Shown: positions 27,184 through 38,178, numbered from the stretch's first letter. The stretch is 64,000 bases of DNA from Streptococcus suis (GCF_902702775.1 NZ_LR738724.1:2108001-2172000); one strand, 5' to 3'. The notes: generated by a model from the letters alone, not told the origin. Numbers and translations are program-made.

Positions 27184-28530
27184 TCATTTAGAAACCGTCA
27201 CTTGCTCCACATCTCGACTTTGACTCCGTTTTATAATCACATCAAGATAATCAGCCAAGAAACTTCTCGGTGATGCTGCTTGCAAGGTCTGATAGGCTTG
27301 GCTTGGAAATACCGTCTCATCAAGCCAAGTCTGGTCCAATTTTTCTCCTGAAAAATAAGCACGATTGGCTGGCATGATAAATTGTGAAATTGCATCTGCC
27401 GTCTCGCCATCATACCACCGTTCATCGTTCAACACATTGTGGACCATGATGTCACTGGTATTGTCAAAGACGGTTTGTAAGTACTTTACGTGATCCTGTA
27501 AATTTGGATCACTAGGTTGGTGTTTTTCTGTCCACGAAGCCATATCAAGTTGAGTTTTTTGATAGTGAATGCTTGCATTACCTAGGCTCAATTGGCCGAT
27601 AATTGCTGGATAAATAGAAAATGCTCCATTGACCACTTCAGTATAGCTGACTTGCCCCAAGTCTTCTTCAACAATATTCTGAGAATGAGTGTGTCCTGAA
27701 AAACCAAATTGAATGCCATATTGATTGAACAAGGCCTTCAAATCGGCAGTATTATCCAAAGTATAGCCTTTTGAGAGCATGGCATGCTGTTGCAAGACAT
27801 TGTGATGGACAACAGGTATCAGGCTCACTCCAGCTTCCTTGGCTGCCTGAAGCTGTACTTCTATCCAATCCAAGGTCTCTTTTTTGATACGTCCATTGGT
27901 TGGAGGAGCTCCTTTACCGTAGCCATCAGAGTAGATGTTACTGTCTATCATCAGAAACCAAGCATTGGAAAATGGCTTGGCCAGATAGCTCAATGAGGCT
28001 TGATCACGACTGCTGGCTTGTTGATAGCCATGATCGTCAAATATATCTGAAAATTGCTGAGCGGTGACCTGATCTGTCACTACCTGCTGATCTCCCTTAA
28101 AAGCCCTAGCCCAGCCACTGGCAATATCATGGTTACCAGAAATGACCAAAACCTCTGTTCCTTTTTCTTCAATCTGGGTAAAATACTGCGCCAACTCAAC
28201 CATGCTCTGCTTTTCACCATTGAGAGTCAAATCCCCACTGACTAGTAACAAGGACGGTTGCTCACGCTCAACCTGCTCAACCAAGGACTCCATCCGCTCT
28301 TTTCCATAACGTAAATCCTTGCCAGCAGCTGTTTTTTCGATATAAGAAAAAGCCTCTCCATCATCAAATAAATCCTGTGATAAATAATGCAAATCTGTGA
28401 TAATCCAAATTTTATCTTGGTCTCTTAATGCAGCCTCGACATAGGATTGCTGACGCTGGCCAGCAATAGCAGACCAAATCAAAACAATGACTGCAATAGC
28501 TCCTAACAATAATACTATTTTCTTCTTCAT
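27184..28530 (-). CDS. membrane-anchored calcineurin-like metallophosphoesterase
   Basis: 448 aa with an N-terminal signal/anchor helix (IVLLLGAIAVIVLIWSAIAG). The full metallophosphoesterase motif set is present: DLHY, SGDLTLNG, SGNHDIA, VVHHNV and SGHTHSQ. It is predicted outside the membrane. A C-terminal region of about 150 residues is family-specific. Substrate unknown; a wall polymer, nucleotide or phospholipid is possible. It lies next to the LytTR/GH3 cluster but has its own strand and terminator. Confidence 0.88.
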   Translation of the reverse strand: MKKKIVLLLGAIAVIVLIWSAIAGQRQQSYVEAALRDQDKIWIITDLHYLSQDLFDDGEAFSYIEKTAAGKDLRYGKERMESLVEQVEREQPSLLLVSGDLTLNGEKQSMVELAQYFTQIEEKGTEVLVISGNHDIASGWARAFKGDQQVVTDQVTAQQFSDIFDDHGYQQASSRDQASLSYLAKPFSNAWFLMIDSNIYSDGYGKGAPPTNGRIKKETLDWIEVQLQAAKEAGVSLIPVVHHNVLQQHAMLSKGYTLDNTADLKALFNQYGIQFGFSGHTHSQNIVEEDLGQVSYTEVVNGAFSIYPAIIGQLSLGNASIHYQKTQLDMASWTEKHQPSDPNLQDHVKYLQTVFDNTSDIMVHNVLNDERWYDGETADAISQFIMPANRAYFSGEKLDQTWLDETVFPSQAYQTLQAASPRSFLADYLDVIIKRSQSRDVEQVTVSK

Positions 28531-28570
28531 ACCTTAAAAGTATATCATCTTAGATGAATGACGACAATAC

Positions 28571-28602
28571 AAAAAGAGGAGTTAGACTGTAGCCAACTCC
28601 TC
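28571..28602 (-). terminator. terminator of FAD lipoprotein gene
   Basis: 8-bp stem GAGGAGTT / AACTCCTC, 11-nt loop, T-run on the minus strand. Confidence 0.8.
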
Positions 28603-28612
28603 ATATTAAAAT

Positions 28613-30130
28613 TTATTTCTTAGCAAATCCAGCTGCTTGTTCACCAGCCTGACGACCAAATACGATGATGTCTGCTACAGCATTACCACCAATACGGTTT
28701 TGACCATGAACACCACCAGTTACTTCACCAGCAGCATAAAGACCAGAAATTGCTGAACCATCTGTTTTCAATACTTCAGTATTGGTATTGATTTTCACAC
28801 CACCCATTGTATGGTGAACACCAGGTGCAACTTTAATCGCGTGGTAAGAACCAGTATTCAAAGCATGGTCCATACCTGATGTACGACCAAATGCCGCATC
28901 ATTCTTATCTGCTACAGCCTTGTTCCAAGTATCAAGTGTTGTTTGAAGTGTATCCGCAGGTAGGTCAATTTCCTTAGCCAAATCTGCAAGTGTAGCACCC
29001 GTTTTTACAAGACCTTTTTCTTCGTATTGAGCAATAGCTTTCACACGATCTTTCAAGGCATCATCAAAGATAACATAAGCATAGTTTGGCTCTAAGCTAT
29101 TGATAGCCGCAGAAACTTTATCACGAGTTTCCAATTCATTAACAAAACGCTCACCTTTTGAATTGACAAGGATAGCACCCTCACCACGAACAGCTTCCGT
29201 AATCAAGTAAGAAGTTTCTTGCTCAACAGTTGGGTGAATTTGGATTTGTTCCATATCAACAGTCGCAGCACCTTCTGATTCAGCAAGTGCAATACCGTCA
29301 CCTGTTGAACCTTCTTGGTTAGTAGTGACATAACCTTCAAGTGCTGGATTGAATTTAGCAACCATGTCTAAATCCGCACCGAAACCACCTGTAGCCAATA
29401 CAACTGCTTTTGCAGAAACTTTCTTAGTTTCACCAGCAATCTTCACTTCAACACCTGTTACAACTCCATCTTTATCTTGAAGTTTTGTAACATCTGCATT
29501 TACAAAAATTGGTACTTCACGTTCAACAAGATTGTGGTAAAGACCATTTACTAAGTAACCACCAACAGCTGAACCATCTGCTGGACGGTGGGTACGTTTC
29601 TCACTCATACCACCAGTTGTAGTTAGATTGCTAAGAGTGATCCCCATTCCATCCAACCAGTCAATTGCACCAGCAGAGTTATCTACAAGATAACGAAGCA
29701 ATTCAGGATCGTTTGTCCCTTTACCACCTTTAAGCGTTTCTTCGTAGAATTTATCGTTTGAATCAGCAATACCTTCCGCTTCTTGGAATTTAGTCTGTGA
29801 AGCATTCATACCAGCTGATGATTTAGCCGTATTACCACCGATAACAGGCATTTTCTCCAAGAGAGCAACACTAGCACCAGCGTCTTTAGCTGAGATAGCT
29901 GCCGACATACCTGCACCACCTGAACCAACAACGATAACATCGTAGCTATCTTTCAACTCAGATGGATCTGTATAAACTTTCTCAGATGCACCTGAAACAG
30001 CTTCTTCTGATGAAGAAGAAGTCGTAGATGATGAAGATGTAGCTGTCTTTTCAGACTTACCTCCACACGCCACTAAAAACAAAACAGCAAGTAGACTCAT
30101 CAACAAGCCTAACCAAGCTTTCTTTTTCAT
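28613..30130 (-). CDS. FAD-dependent fumarate reductase/flavocytochrome c-type lipoprotein
   Basis: 505 aa from the ATG at 30130, which has GGAGG seven bases upstream; a longer ORF start lacks an RBS. Lipobox LVAC with a Cys-Gly-Gly start, a Ser/Thr-rich linker, then an FAD-binding 2 fold: YDVIVVGSGGAGMSAAI (dinucleotide site), GGNTAKSSAGMN, the THRP / IHPT active-site region and GLYAAGEVTGGVHGQNRIGGNA. Family members reduce fumarate or related alpha,beta-unsaturated acids. The FMN-binding domain that receives electrons in extracellular flavin electron transfer is missing, so the donor is unclear. Confidence 0.88.
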   Translation of the reverse strand: MKKKAWLGLLMSLLAVLFLVACGGKSEKTATSSSSTTSSSSEEAVSGASEKVYTDPSELKDSYDVIVVGSGGAGMSAAISAKDAGASVALLEKMPVIGGNTAKSSAGMNASQTKFQEAEGIADSNDKFYEETLKGGKGTNDPELLRYLVDNSAGAIDWLDGMGITLSNLTTTGGMSEKRTHRPADGSAVGGYLVNGLYHNLVEREVPIFVNADVTKLQDKDGVVTGVEVKIAGETKKVSAKAVVLATGGFGADLDMVAKFNPALEGYVTTNQEGSTGDGIALAESEGAATVDMEQIQIHPTVEQETSYLITEAVRGEGAILVNSKGERFVNELETRDKVSAAINSLEPNYAYVIFDDALKDRVKAIAQYEEKGLVKTGATLADLAKEIDLPADTLQTTLDTWNKAVADKNDAAFGRTSGMDHALNTGSYHAIKVAPGVHHTMGGVKINTNTEVLKTDGSAISGLYAAGEVTGGVHGQNRIGGNAVADIIVFGRQAGEQAAGFAKK

Positions 30131-30264
30131 GATAAACCTCCAATTTTTATCTGATATTAGTATTATACAAGATTGTGAAATGTTTTTCAATCTGTTTTGA
30201 AATATTTTTCACAAACATGAACAAAAAAATGTATGATATTCGATTCATACATTTTTAAAACTAT

Positions 30265-30714
30265 TTACTGCCCTTGAAGAGCTAAAAAATTCTCTATTTC
30301 GGATAGCGTTGCTTGACTCCCTTTACGAAGTATTCCAGATAATTTACCCGATTTATAATAGGTTAAACTAGGAACCGTAGCAAGACCTTGACTCTGTCGA
30401 AATTGTTGAATTTTTCCATTCGGATCCGACTCGCTATCTAAATAGTAGATAGTCGCATGTGATTGTTCTACTGCCTCTGTTAATTTAGGAACAAAATCAC
30501 GACAATAAGGGCATGTCTCACGACCTATGTATAATATAAATTCTTCCTCGTCTTGGACCTTTTGCTCCACTTCATCTATCGAAATAGCCTGATAACTCTT
30601 GACAGCCTTCACGTAGTCTGATTCATTTGGTGCAGCCGCTGATTGAGATAGAAAGAATGCCCCACCTACGACCAAAATAGTCAATACCACTAGCAAAGAA
30701 TACTTACGCCACAT
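30265..30714 (-). CDS. membrane-anchored thioredoxin-like protein (bacteriocin accessory type)
   Basis: 149 aa with an N-terminal hydrophobic anchor (YSLLVVLTILVVGGAFFL) and a thioredoxin fold containing the redox motif CPYC (GRETCPYCRDF) and cis-Pro loop ATVPSLTYYKSG. It resembles the short thioredoxins called bacteriocin transport accessory proteins. It probably acts outside as a thiol oxidoreductase. It is 134 bp from the FAD lipoprotein on the same strand, which suggests but does not prove a shared redox role. Confidence 0.85.
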   Translation of the reverse strand: MWRKYSLLVVLTILVVGGAFFLSQSAAAPNESDYVKAVKSYQAISIDEVEQKVQDEEEFILYIGRETCPYCRDFVPKLTEAVEQSHATIYYLDSESDPNGKIQQFRQSQGLATVPSLTYYKSGKLSGILRKGSQATLSEIENFLALQGQ

Positions 30715-30735
30715 AATCCCTCCTCAAATACAGAC

Positions 30736-30762
30736 AAAAAGCCCTTGTAAATAGGGCTTTTA
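30736..30762 (-). terminator. terminator of rpsD
   Basis: Minus-strand stem AAAAGCCC / GGGCTTTT, followed by T's. Confidence 0.8.
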
Positions 30763-30779
30763 AAATATCGATACAAATC

Positions 30780-31391
30780 TTAGAGCATTTTGTTGTAGAA
30801 TTCTACGACAAGAGCTTCGTTGATTTCTGGGTTGATTTCGTCGCGTTCTGGCAAGCGAGTCAATGAACCTTCAAGCTTTTCAGCATCGAATGATACGAAA
30901 GCTGGACGTCCAAGAGTTGCTTCAACAGCTTCAAGGATAGCTGGAACTTTGATTGACTTCTCACGAACTGAGATAACTTGACCAACTTCAACGCGGTATG
31001 AAGGAATATCAACGCGTTTGCCGTCAACAAGGATATGACCGTGGTTTACGAATTGACGTGCTTGACGACGAGTAGTTGCCAAACCAAGACGGTAAACGAC
31101 GTTGTCCAAACGACGCTCCAAAAGAAGCATGAAGTTGAAACCAAGAGTACCTTGTTTGATTTTAGTAGCTTGTACGAACAAGTTACGGAATTGTTTTTCA
31201 CCCAAACCGTAAGAGAAACGCAATTTTTGTTTCTCAGCCAATTGCAAACCGTATTCTGACAATTTAGAACGGTTGTTTGGTCCGTGTTGACCTGGTACGT
31301 AGTTACGACGTGCCAATTCTTTACCTGTACCTGTCAATGACAAGCCAAGACGACGAGCTTGTTTCCAAGATGGTCCTGTATAACGTGACAT
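30780..31391 (-). CDS. rpsD: 30S ribosomal protein S4
   Basis: 203 aa, the usual length. [19 protein letters not shown], then the S4 RNA-binding domain ([35 protein letters not shown]). Binds 16S rRNA early in 30S assembly and, in Firmicutes, represses its own mRNA through a leader structure. RBS AGGAGG. Confidence 0.98.
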   Translation of the reverse strand: MSRYTGPSWKQARRLGLSLTGTGKELARRNYVPGQHGPNNRSKLSEYGLQLAEKQKLRFSYGLGEKQFRNLFVQATKIKQGTLGFNFMLLLERRLDNVVYRLGLATTRRQARQFVNHGHILVDGKRVDIPSYRVEVGQVISVREKSIKVPAILEAVEATLGRPAFVSFDAEKLEGSLTRLPERDEINPEINEALVVEFYNKML

Positions 31392-31548
31392 AGTTATGTC
31401 CTCCTAAAAAATAAGTATTCTGTAGGAAATAACCGTTTAAGCAAACCTGATTCGTGCAGGAGGCCTTCATCGAAACAGCAACGATTACTCTTCTTGCTGA
31501 CCTTCTGTTGACGAGCTTCATTTTGCCCTGCTGTTATTTCGCACAAAG
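31392..31548 (-). ncRNA. S4 autoregulatory mRNA leader (candidate)
   Basis: 157-nt 5' UTR between the promoter and rpsD. Its ends can close through GAAATAAC and GTTATTTC (minus-strand 5' arm at 31540-31533, 3' arm at 31433-31426), with smaller helices between. Position, length and closing helix fit the Firmicute ribosomal S4 leader. The assignment is by context, not by a covariance search. Confidence 0.6.
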
Positions 31549-31551
31549 ATT

Positions 31552-31584
31552 AGTATAGCACAAAAAAAAGGCTCTGTAAAGCCT
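31552..31584 (-). promoter_or_regulatory. rpsD promoter overlapping the veg terminator
   Basis: -35 TTTACA (31580-31575), 17 nt, -10 TATACT (31557-31552). The same bases form the veg terminator stem AAGGCT / AGCCTT (within 31567-31584) with an eight-T tail, so termination and re-initiation share one sequence. Confidence 0.65.
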
Positions 31585-31594
31585 TATATAGCGA

Positions 31595-31846
31595 TTAATC
31601 CAAATAATGAATCAAAATCTTTTCTGTCAAAATGTCTGAGTAAGTATAAGATTCCACAAAGGTATTGTTTGGATCTTCAAATTCAACGATAAAGAGAGAC
31701 TGATAAACCTCCACAATACGCCCCTGCTTATTCTTCTCACGCTTACGACCATTTTCAAGGGTCAATTCAACAATTTGTCCCTCATGGTCTTTAATATCTT
31801 GTTTGATTTGCTTCATTTTAGCAACATCTGTAAATGCATCACTCAT
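31595..31846 (-). CDS. veg: Veg family protein
   Basis: 83-aa small beta-rich protein of the Veg (DUF1021) family, with MKQIKQDIKDHEGQIVELTLENGRKR and VEVYQSLFIVEFEDP motifs. In Bacillus subtilis Veg influences biofilm matrix expression; the role in streptococci is not known. It starts 3 bp after the dnaB stop, indicating co-transcription. Confidence 0.88.
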   Translation of the reverse strand: MSDAFTDVAKMKQIKQDIKDHEGQIVELTLENGRKREKNKQGRIVEVYQSLFIVEFEDPNNTFVESYTYSDILTEKILIHYLD

Positions 31847-31849
31847 TCT

Positions 31850-33205
31850 CTATCCATCCTCCCTCTTGGAAATACTTGCAAATTTATTGTATTCTTTTTG
31901 GAACATGAGTTCCACGGTACCACGCGCACCGGAACGGTTTTTCTCGATGATGACTTCAACCGTATTGTTAGGAATACCGCCATCTTCCTGCTCACCGCGC
32001 TCATAGTAATCATCACGATACAAGAAGGCAACAATATCCGCATCCTGCTCGATAGATCCCGATTCACGAATATCAGATAGAACAGGTCTCTTATCCTGAC
32101 GTTGCTCCACACCACGCGACAACTGACTGAGGGCGATAACAGGAACTTTCAATTCCTTGGCCAAAATCTTCAGCTGACGGGAAATCTCAGAAACCTCTTG
32201 TTGTCGGTTTTCACGACCTGTTCCCGTAATCAATTGAAGATAGTCAATCAAGATCAAGCCCAGATTGCCCGTTTCCTGAGCCAACTTACGTGAACGCGAA
32301 CGAATCTCTGTAATCTTGATACCTGGTGTATCATCAATATAGATACTAGCCCGAGCCAGGTTAGCTTGAGCCACCATGTACTTATTCCATTCTTCCTGCG
32401 TCAAATGCCCCGTACGAATAGCCCTCGAATTGATAACTCCCTCAGAAGCGAGCATACGGTCAACCAAGCTTTCTGCACCCATCTCCAAAGAGAAGATAGC
32501 AACTGTCAAACCCAGTTTTGTACCGATATTTTGTGCAATATTGAGCGCAAATGCCGTCTTACCAACCGCAGGACGAGCCGCAAGAATAATCAACTCTTCC
32601 TCGTGCAGACCCGTTGTCATGGCATCAAGAGCAGGATAACCAGTTGCAATCCCTGTAATATCCGACGTCTGCTTAGCACGAGTTTCAAGGTTATCAAAGT
32701 TGATATTTAAGACATCATCAATCCGCTTGAAACCACTTCGACTGGCTCCCTCACTGACATCAATCAAGGCTTTTTCAGCATTGGCAATAATGTCATCTGA
32801 ACCATCCGCACCCTCATAAGCCTGATTAACTGCATCCGTTAAACGGGCAATCAGTTTACGGAGATTAGACTTTTCAGCAACAATCTTGGCATAGAATTCC
32901 GCATTGGCTGCCGTCGGCACGGAACTAATGATTTCAGCCAAATAGGCCAAGCCACCAATATTTTCCAAATCACCATGGTTCACTAAATAGTTACGCATGG
33001 TAGTCGCATCAATTGCCTCATTTCTATCAGAAAGAGCAATCATAGCTTTAAAAATTAGCTTATGAGCATGTTTGAAAAAATCTTCAGCTTCGATGTATTC
33101 ACGAACGAAGACTAGCTTGCCTTCATCAAGGAAAATAGCTCCTAATACCGATTGTTCAGCTAGAATATCCTGCGGTTGCACCCGCAATTCATCCAACTCT
33201 GCCAA
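31850..33205 (-). CDS. dnaB: replicative DNA helicase
   Basis: 451-aa hexameric helicase (called dnaC in some streptococcal annotations). N-terminal primase-interaction domain (QSVLGAIFLDEGKL), Walker A AARPAVGKTAFALN, Walker B LILIDYLQLI, and arginine-finger region DIRESGSIEQDADIV. It follows rplI by 31 bp in the gdpP-rplI-dnaB-veg order. Confidence 0.97.
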   Translation of the reverse strand: MAELDELRVQPQDILAEQSVLGAIFLDEGKLVFVREYIEAEDFFKHAHKLIFKAMIALSDRNEAIDATTMRNYLVNHGDLENIGGLAYLAEIISSVPTAANAEFYAKIVAEKSNLRKLIARLTDAVNQAYEGADGSDDIIANAEKALIDVSEGASRSGFKRIDDVLNINFDNLETRAKQTSDITGIATGYPALDAMTTGLHEEELIILAARPAVGKTAFALNIAQNIGTKLGLTVAIFSLEMGAESLVDRMLASEGVINSRAIRTGHLTQEEWNKYMVAQANLARASIYIDDTPGIKITEIRSRSRKLAQETGNLGLILIDYLQLITGTGRENRQQEVSEISRQLKILAKELKVPVIALSQLSRGVEQRQDKRPVLSDIRESGSIEQDADIVAFLYRDDYYERGEQEDGGIPNNTVEVIIEKNRSGARGTVELMFQKEYNKFASISKREDG

Positions 33206-33236
33206 GATCTCACCTCCTCACTGGCTAGATAAATAA

Positions 33237-33689
33237 TTAAGCTTCCTTAATACTCAAATTAATGATGCCTGTTACATCTTGATAGATTTTAACTGGTACA
33301 TCAATGAGACCAATCGCACGAATTGGGTGATCCAGCTGAATATGGCGTTTATCAATCTTGATGCCAAATTGCTTGTCCAATTCTTCAGCAATTTTCTTGC
33401 TGGTAATAGAACCAAAGGTACGACCATCTGGACCAACTTTTTCGACAAATTTCACTAAAGTAGCTTCCTCAGCCAACTTAGCCTTGATAGCCTCTGCTTC
33501 TGCAATCATCTCTGCATGAGCCTTTTCCTTAGATTTTTCCTGACCACGAAGGGCGCTGATCGCTTGATTTGTTGCTTCCTTAGCCAAATTTTTCTTGATC
33601 AAGAAATTTTGGGCGTAACCTGTTGGAACTTCCTTAATCTCACCCTTTTTACCTTGACCTTTAACATCTGCTAAAAAGATTACTTTCAT
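33237..33689 (-). CDS. rplI: 50S ribosomal protein L9
   Basis: 150 aa from the ATG at 33689, which has GGAG seven bases upstream; the 7-residue longer reading has no RBS. The N-terminal 23S-binding domain [21 protein letters not shown] is followed by the long connecting helix and the C-terminal domain ([19 protein letters not shown]). Eleven bases after gdpP. Confidence 0.97.
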   Translation of the reverse strand: MKVIFLADVKGQGKKGEIKEVPTGYAQNFLIKKNLAKEATNQAISALRGQEKSKEKAHAEMIAEAEAIKAKLAEEATLVKFVEKVGPDGRTFGSITSKKIAEELDKQFGIKIDKRHIQLDHPIRAIGLIDVPVKIYQDVTGIINLSIKEA

Positions 33690-33699
33690 ATCTGTTCTC

Positions 33700-35664
33700 C
33701 TAATTTCCATTTATTTCTTCGCGGATTTTATCCGTCAACTTTTCACATACTTCTGCGATTGTCTGGTCATATACCTGAGCGGCAGCTAGGTTAAAGTGGC
33801 CACCTCCACCCATTTCTTCCATAATGCGTTGAACATTGATCTTACTATGACTCCTTGCAGAAATAGATACATACCCTTTGGTATTTCTTGTTATAACAAA
33901 TACCGCCTCAATTCCTGCCATGTCCAATATTGTATTGGCAGCCTTGCTCGGAATAATATTATCGTATTCTTTAGTATCATCTGCACACGCAATAACAACA
34001 TTGGACTCAATTCTCTGCCCACTTAAAATCAGTTCATTGATTTGACGATATTCCTCAAAATCTGTCGCAGCAATCTGCTGAATTTCCAAGCTATCGCTAC
34101 CACGAGTCCGCAAGTAACTAGCCACATCAAAAGTACGACTGGTCACACGAGATGTGAAATTTTTTGTATCAAGCATAATCCCAGCCATCAATAAACTAGA
34201 TTGAATGCGATTAAGCTTATGGTGTTTATCATTCTGGAACTGAATTAATTCCGTTACTAACTCACTCGCAGAACTAGCACCACTCTCTATATAAGTCAAA
34301 ACTGCGTTATTTGGGAAATCTGTATCACGACGATGATGATCAACCACCACAACTTGGGTAAATTGTTCATAGAAATCCTTATCCAAAGTCAAGCCAATCT
34401 TTGAATGATCTACCATGATTAACAACGACTGGAAAGTGACCATCTTCATGGCTTCCTCAACCGTTAGCAAATTAGAACAATTTTCATCACTCAACTTCTT
34501 GATAGCACGTGCAATATCTGGTGCCATTTCATCTGGATTATACACCGTATAGGCATTGTTCATAATATTTTGAGCAAAGTACTGCATACCGACCGCGGAT
34601 CCAAGCGCGTCCATATCTAAATTACGATGTCCCACCACAAAAACAGCATCAACCGATTTGAGTTTATCTGATACAGCAGTCATCATAGCACGAGTCCGCG
34701 TACGTGTTCGTTTAACGGAAGAAGCCGAGCCACCGCCAAAGAAAAGTGGCTGTTTACTCTCATCATTTTCCTTGACCACAACCTGGTCTCCACCACGAAC
34801 CTCAGCCATATTGAGATTTTGGAGCGCAACCTGTCCGATTTGGTGATGATTTTCATTACCATACGCCAATCCCATACTCAAAGTCAAACCTAAATCTAAC
34901 TTTTTAGCCTCCTCGCGGAACTTATCAATAACTGAAAACTTATTCTCTATCAATTTTTCCAACACAGCATAATCTGTAAAGAAATAGAATCGATCCATTG
35001 TACCGCGTCGGTAGTAGATACCGTAATCATGGCAAAATTCCGAAACAAATTGAGCCAAGAAGGAATTGACTTGGCTGATTTGAGAATCTGTTACAGCATC
35101 CTCAAGCTCATCATAGTTATCAACTGAAATAATCCCTATAACAGGACGGCTTCCGATCAAACTATTTGTCGCTGAATACTCTGTTGACGCATCAAAAAAG
35201 TAAAATAACCCTTGATCAAAATCAACGTTAACAGCGTATCTCTTGCCTGAAAAGTTCGCATAAATTCGCTCCTCATCCAGACCAACGTCAATAATTTCAC
35301 GTAGTTTTTTTTGATCAAACTCACCATTTTCTTGAGCAAAAATCAGCTCAGCAAAGGGATTAAACCATTCTACCTGATTACTATCTGGTCGAACTTTGAT
35401 AACTCCCACTGGCATTTTATCCAAGAGCATCATCAAACCAGAATTGGCCTGATTATTGAGATATTCAATCTGTTCTAGCTCACTAAATTCATAAGAATGT
35501 TTTTGATAAATAAACAGCGCAATCAACACCAACAGGCTGATGAGTAGCGCAAAAACTGTACTGGCACCAATTGGAAAAAGTCGGTGGACAAGAGCCACCA
35601 ACCCAAATAAAATGACACCTATCATGACAAAGTGAATTGTCGAAAATCGAAATCTTTTCATCAC
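33700..35664 (-). CDS. gdpP: cyclic-di-AMP phosphodiesterase GdpP
   Basis: 654-aa membrane enzyme that hydrolyses c-di-AMP. Two N-terminal helices (residues 10-50), a PAS-like domain, a degenerate GGDEF domain, then DHH ([28 protein letters not shown]) and DHHA1 with [13 protein letters not shown]. It links osmotic and wall homeostasis. It is first in the gdpP-rplI-dnaB-veg operon. Confidence 0.96.
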   Translation of the reverse strand: MMKRFRFSTIHFVMIGVILFGLVALVHRLFPIGASTVFALLISLLVLIALFIYQKHSYEFSELEQIEYLNNQANSGLMMLLDKMPVGVIKVRPDSNQVEWFNPFAELIFAQENGEFDQKKLREIIDVGLDEERIYANFSGKRYAVNVDFDQGLFYFFDASTEYSATNSLIGSRPVIGIISVDNYDELEDAVTDSQISQVNSFLAQFVSEFCHDYGIYYRRGTMDRFYFFTDYAVLEKLIENKFSVIDKFREEAKKLDLGLTLSMGLAYGNENHHQIGQVALQNLNMAEVRGGDQVVVKENDESKQPLFFGGGSASSVKRTRTRTRAMMTAVSDKLKSVDAVFVVGHRNLDMDALGSAVGMQYFAQNIMNNAYTVYNPDEMAPDIARAIKKLSDENCSNLLTVEEAMKMVTFQSLLIMVDHSKIGLTLDKDFYEQFTQVVVVDHHRRDTDFPNNAVLTYIESGASSASELVTELIQFQNDKHHKLNRIQSSLLMAGIMLDTKNFTSRVTSRTFDVASYLRTRGSDSLEIQQIAATDFEEYRQINELILSGQRIESNVVIACADDTKEYDNIIPSKAANTILDMAGIEAVFVITRNTKGYVSISARSHSKINVQRIMEEMGGGGHFNLAAAQVYDQTIAEVCEKLTDKIREEINGN

Positions 35665-35754
35665 TAACCTCTGCCTGCCATTCTACCATAAATTCAGTAA
35701 AAAAGCTACTTTTCACATGATTTTAAAGTAGTTGACATATAGCTGACATACAGC

Positions 35755-35781
35755 GAAAAGAACAGCCTTAGTGACTGTCCT
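35755..35781 (-). terminator. weak terminator of mnmG
   Basis: Minus-strand stem AGGACAG / CTGTTCT (one G-U pair) with the mnmG stop codon in the loop, followed by a four-T tail. Confidence 0.5.
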
Positions 35782-37684
35782 TTGATTTGTTTTTAGAAAT
35801 GGAACGACTGCGTCCTTCCAAGTAAACCATGAGAATGGATATATCCGCTGGATTGACACCGGAAATCCGACTAGCCTGGCCAATGGTTTCTGGTGAAATC
35901 AGCTTGAATTTCTGACGAGCTTCCGTCGCTATGGAATCAATATCATCCCAGTCAATATCTGCTGGAATGCGTTTTTCTTCCATGCGTTTCATCTTCTCCA
36001 CCTGATCCAAGGCCTTGGCAATGTAGCCCTCGTACTTGACCTCTGTTTCAATCAACTCAATGGTCTTGGCATCCAAGTCCTCTGCCGCAGGACCGATAAA
36101 GGCTACCGCATCTGCATAAGTCACATCTGGACGACGCATGAATTCCTTGGCGGTCAAAGCGTCTGTCAAGGGCTTGAAGCCCATAGCAACAACTTTTTCG
36201 TTAGTTTCCTTGATTGGCTTGAGTTTGATAGATTCCAAGCGTTTCATTTCATTGTCAAATTGATTTTTGTGAATCTGGAAAAACTGCCAGCGTTCATCAT
36301 CTACCAGGCCGACATGACGACCAATCTCCGTCAGACGCATATCAGCATTGTCATGACGCAAAATCAAGCGGTACTCTGCCCGACTGGTCAAGAGGCGATA
36401 CGGCTCCACCGTTCCCTTGGTCACCAGGTCATCAATCATAACACCGATGTAGCCGTCGCTTCGTTTCAAAATCAACTCAGGCTTACCCTGTACCTTAAGG
36501 GCTGCATTGATACCAGCGACAATTCCCTGACCTGCTGCTTCTTCATAACCTGATGTTCCGTTGGTCTGACCTGCTGTAAAGAGCCCAGAAATCTTCTTGG
36601 TTTCCAGCGTCGCCCGCAACTGATGAGGCATAACCATATCGTACTCAATGGCATAGCCCGTCCGCATCATCTGAGCATTTTCCAAGCCTTTAATGGAGTG
36701 GATCAAGTCCTGCTGCACATCTTCTGGCAGACTGGTTGACAGCCCTTGGACATAGATTTCATCGGTATTACGACCTTCTGGCTCTAGGAAAAGCTGGTGG
36801 CGTTCCTTGTCGGCAAAACGCACAATCTTGTCCTCGATTGACGGACAATAACGGGGCCCAATCCCCTTGACAATCCCTGAAAACATAGGTGCCCGGTGGA
36901 GATTGCTGTTGATAATCTCATGGCTAGTCGCATTGGTATAGGTCAACCAGCAAGGGATCTGGTCCTGCAAATAATCCTCGTCCTTGGACAAGAATGAAAA
37001 GTGATTTGGCTTTTCATCGCCTGGCTGAATCTCGGTTTCGTCGTAATTAATGGTGCGGGCATTGACACGCGGTGGTGTCCCTGTCTTGAATCGACCGATT
37101 TCAAGCCCCAATTCTTTCAGATTATCCGCCAGCGTGATAGAAGCTAGGCTATTGTTAGGGCCTGACGAATACTTGAGGTCACCGATGATAATCTCGCCAC
37201 GCAGGGCTGTACCCGTCGTCACCACAACCGCCTTGGCAGAAAATTTCTGGTTGGTAGCCGTGCGGACACCGATAACCTTACCATCCTCCACCAAAATCTC
37301 ATCAATCATGGTTTGGCGCAGGGTCAGATTTTCCTGACGCTCCACCGTCCGCTTCATCTCCGCTGCGTACTCTGCCTTATCCGCCTGAGCCCGCAAGGCA
37401 CGAACAGCTGGCCCCTTACCCATATTGAGCATCTTCATCTGGATATAGGTCTTGTCAATGTTGCGGCCCATTTCGCCACCTAGGGCATCGATTTCCCTTA
37501 CCACAATCCCCTTGGCAGAACCACCAATGGAGGGATTACATGGCATAAAGGCCACCATGTCCAAGTTAATCGTCGCAAGCAAGGTCTTACAGCCCATCCG
37601 GCTGGCTGCCAATCCTGCTTCTACACCCGCATGCCCCGCACCGATCACGATGACATCGTAGTTTTCTGCAAATGTATGTGTCAT
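35768..37684 (-). CDS. mnmG: tRNA uridine-5-carboxymethylaminomethyl(34) synthesis enzyme MnmG
   Basis: 638-aa FAD enzyme that with MnmE modifies the wobble U34 of several tRNAs. N-terminal dinucleotide site [15 protein letters not shown], then [25 protein letters not shown], active-site regions [17 protein letters not shown] and [19 protein letters not shown], and a C-terminal MnmE-binding helical domain. Overlaps the preceding Nudix gene by 4 bp. Confidence 0.97.
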   Translation of the reverse strand: MTHTFAENYDVIVIGAGHAGVEAGLAASRMGCKTLLATINLDMVAFMPCNPSIGGSAKGIVVREIDALGGEMGRNIDKTYIQMKMLNMGKGPAVRALRAQADKAEYAAEMKRTVERQENLTLRQTMIDEILVEDGKVIGVRTATNQKFSAKAVVVTTGTALRGEIIIGDLKYSSGPNNSLASITLADNLKELGLEIGRFKTGTPPRVNARTINYDETEIQPGDEKPNHFSFLSKDEDYLQDQIPCWLTYTNATSHEIINSNLHRAPMFSGIVKGIGPRYCPSIEDKIVRFADKERHQLFLEPEGRNTDEIYVQGLSTSLPEDVQQDLIHSIKGLENAQMMRTGYAIEYDMVMPHQLRATLETKKISGLFTAGQTNGTSGYEEAAGQGIVAGINAALKVQGKPELILKRSDGYIGVMIDDLVTKGTVEPYRLLTSRAEYRLILRHDNADMRLTEIGRHVGLVDDERWQFFQIHKNQFDNEMKRLESIKLKPIKETNEKVVAMGFKPLTDALTAKEFMRRPDVTYADAVAFIGPAAEDLDAKTIELIETEVKYEGYIAKALDQVEKMKRMEEKRIPADIDWDDIDSIATEARQKFKLISPETIGQASRISGVNPADISILMVYLEGRSRSISKNKSKDSH

Positions 37685-38142
37685 ATTGTTTTCTCCTTCA
37701 TATTCATGATGTGTTTGACTTGCCCATTCCAGTTTGGCAATTCTTGAGCCAGAAAGGCTGGCACGACATCTAGGTTGACAAGCTTGTCAACTTCAATCCA
37801 TTCACAAGCTTGTTTCAACTTACCTTCAATCATCTCCTTAGGCATTTCTCCAATAGGCTCAACAATAAAATGAAATTCGATATTATGAAAATCTATGTCT
37901 TCGTGTGTAAACTGATTTTCAACTACAAAAGCTAGTTGATTGACACAGCTGTCAACCCCTAATTCTTCTTTGACTTCCCGAACAACCGCATCTTGTGCAG
38001 TTTCGTTGACTGCAATCGCACCGCCAATGGTATAATAACGCCCCTTAGAGTCCTTCGTGAGGAATATTTTCCCATTTTTTATAATCAATGCAGTCGCCCG
38101 AACACCAAAAATCTGATTGTCAATTCTGGTCCTAAAATCCAT
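37681..38142 (-). CDS. Nudix hydrolase
   Basis: 153 aa with a Nudix box running from [25 protein letters not shown] (G-x5-E-x7-REVxEExG pattern) at about residues 43-67. It is a close paralogue of the next gene ([22 protein letters not shown] against MDFRTVVGNQSFGVRATGLLVK). Hydrolyses a nucleoside diphosphate derivative of unknown identity. It overlaps mnmG by 4 bp, so both are probably co-transcribed. Confidence 0.88.
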   Translation of the reverse strand: MDFRTRIDNQIFGVRATALIIKNGKIFLTKDSKGRYYTIGGAIAVNETAQDAVVREVKEELGVDSCVNQLAFVVENQFTHEDIDFHNIEFHFIVEPIGEMPKEMIEGKLKQACEWIEVDKLVNLDVVPAFLAQELPNWNGQVKHIMNMKEKTI

Positions 38143-38178
38143 TCTTCCTTCTCTTTTCTAAAATTTCATTTAGATAGG

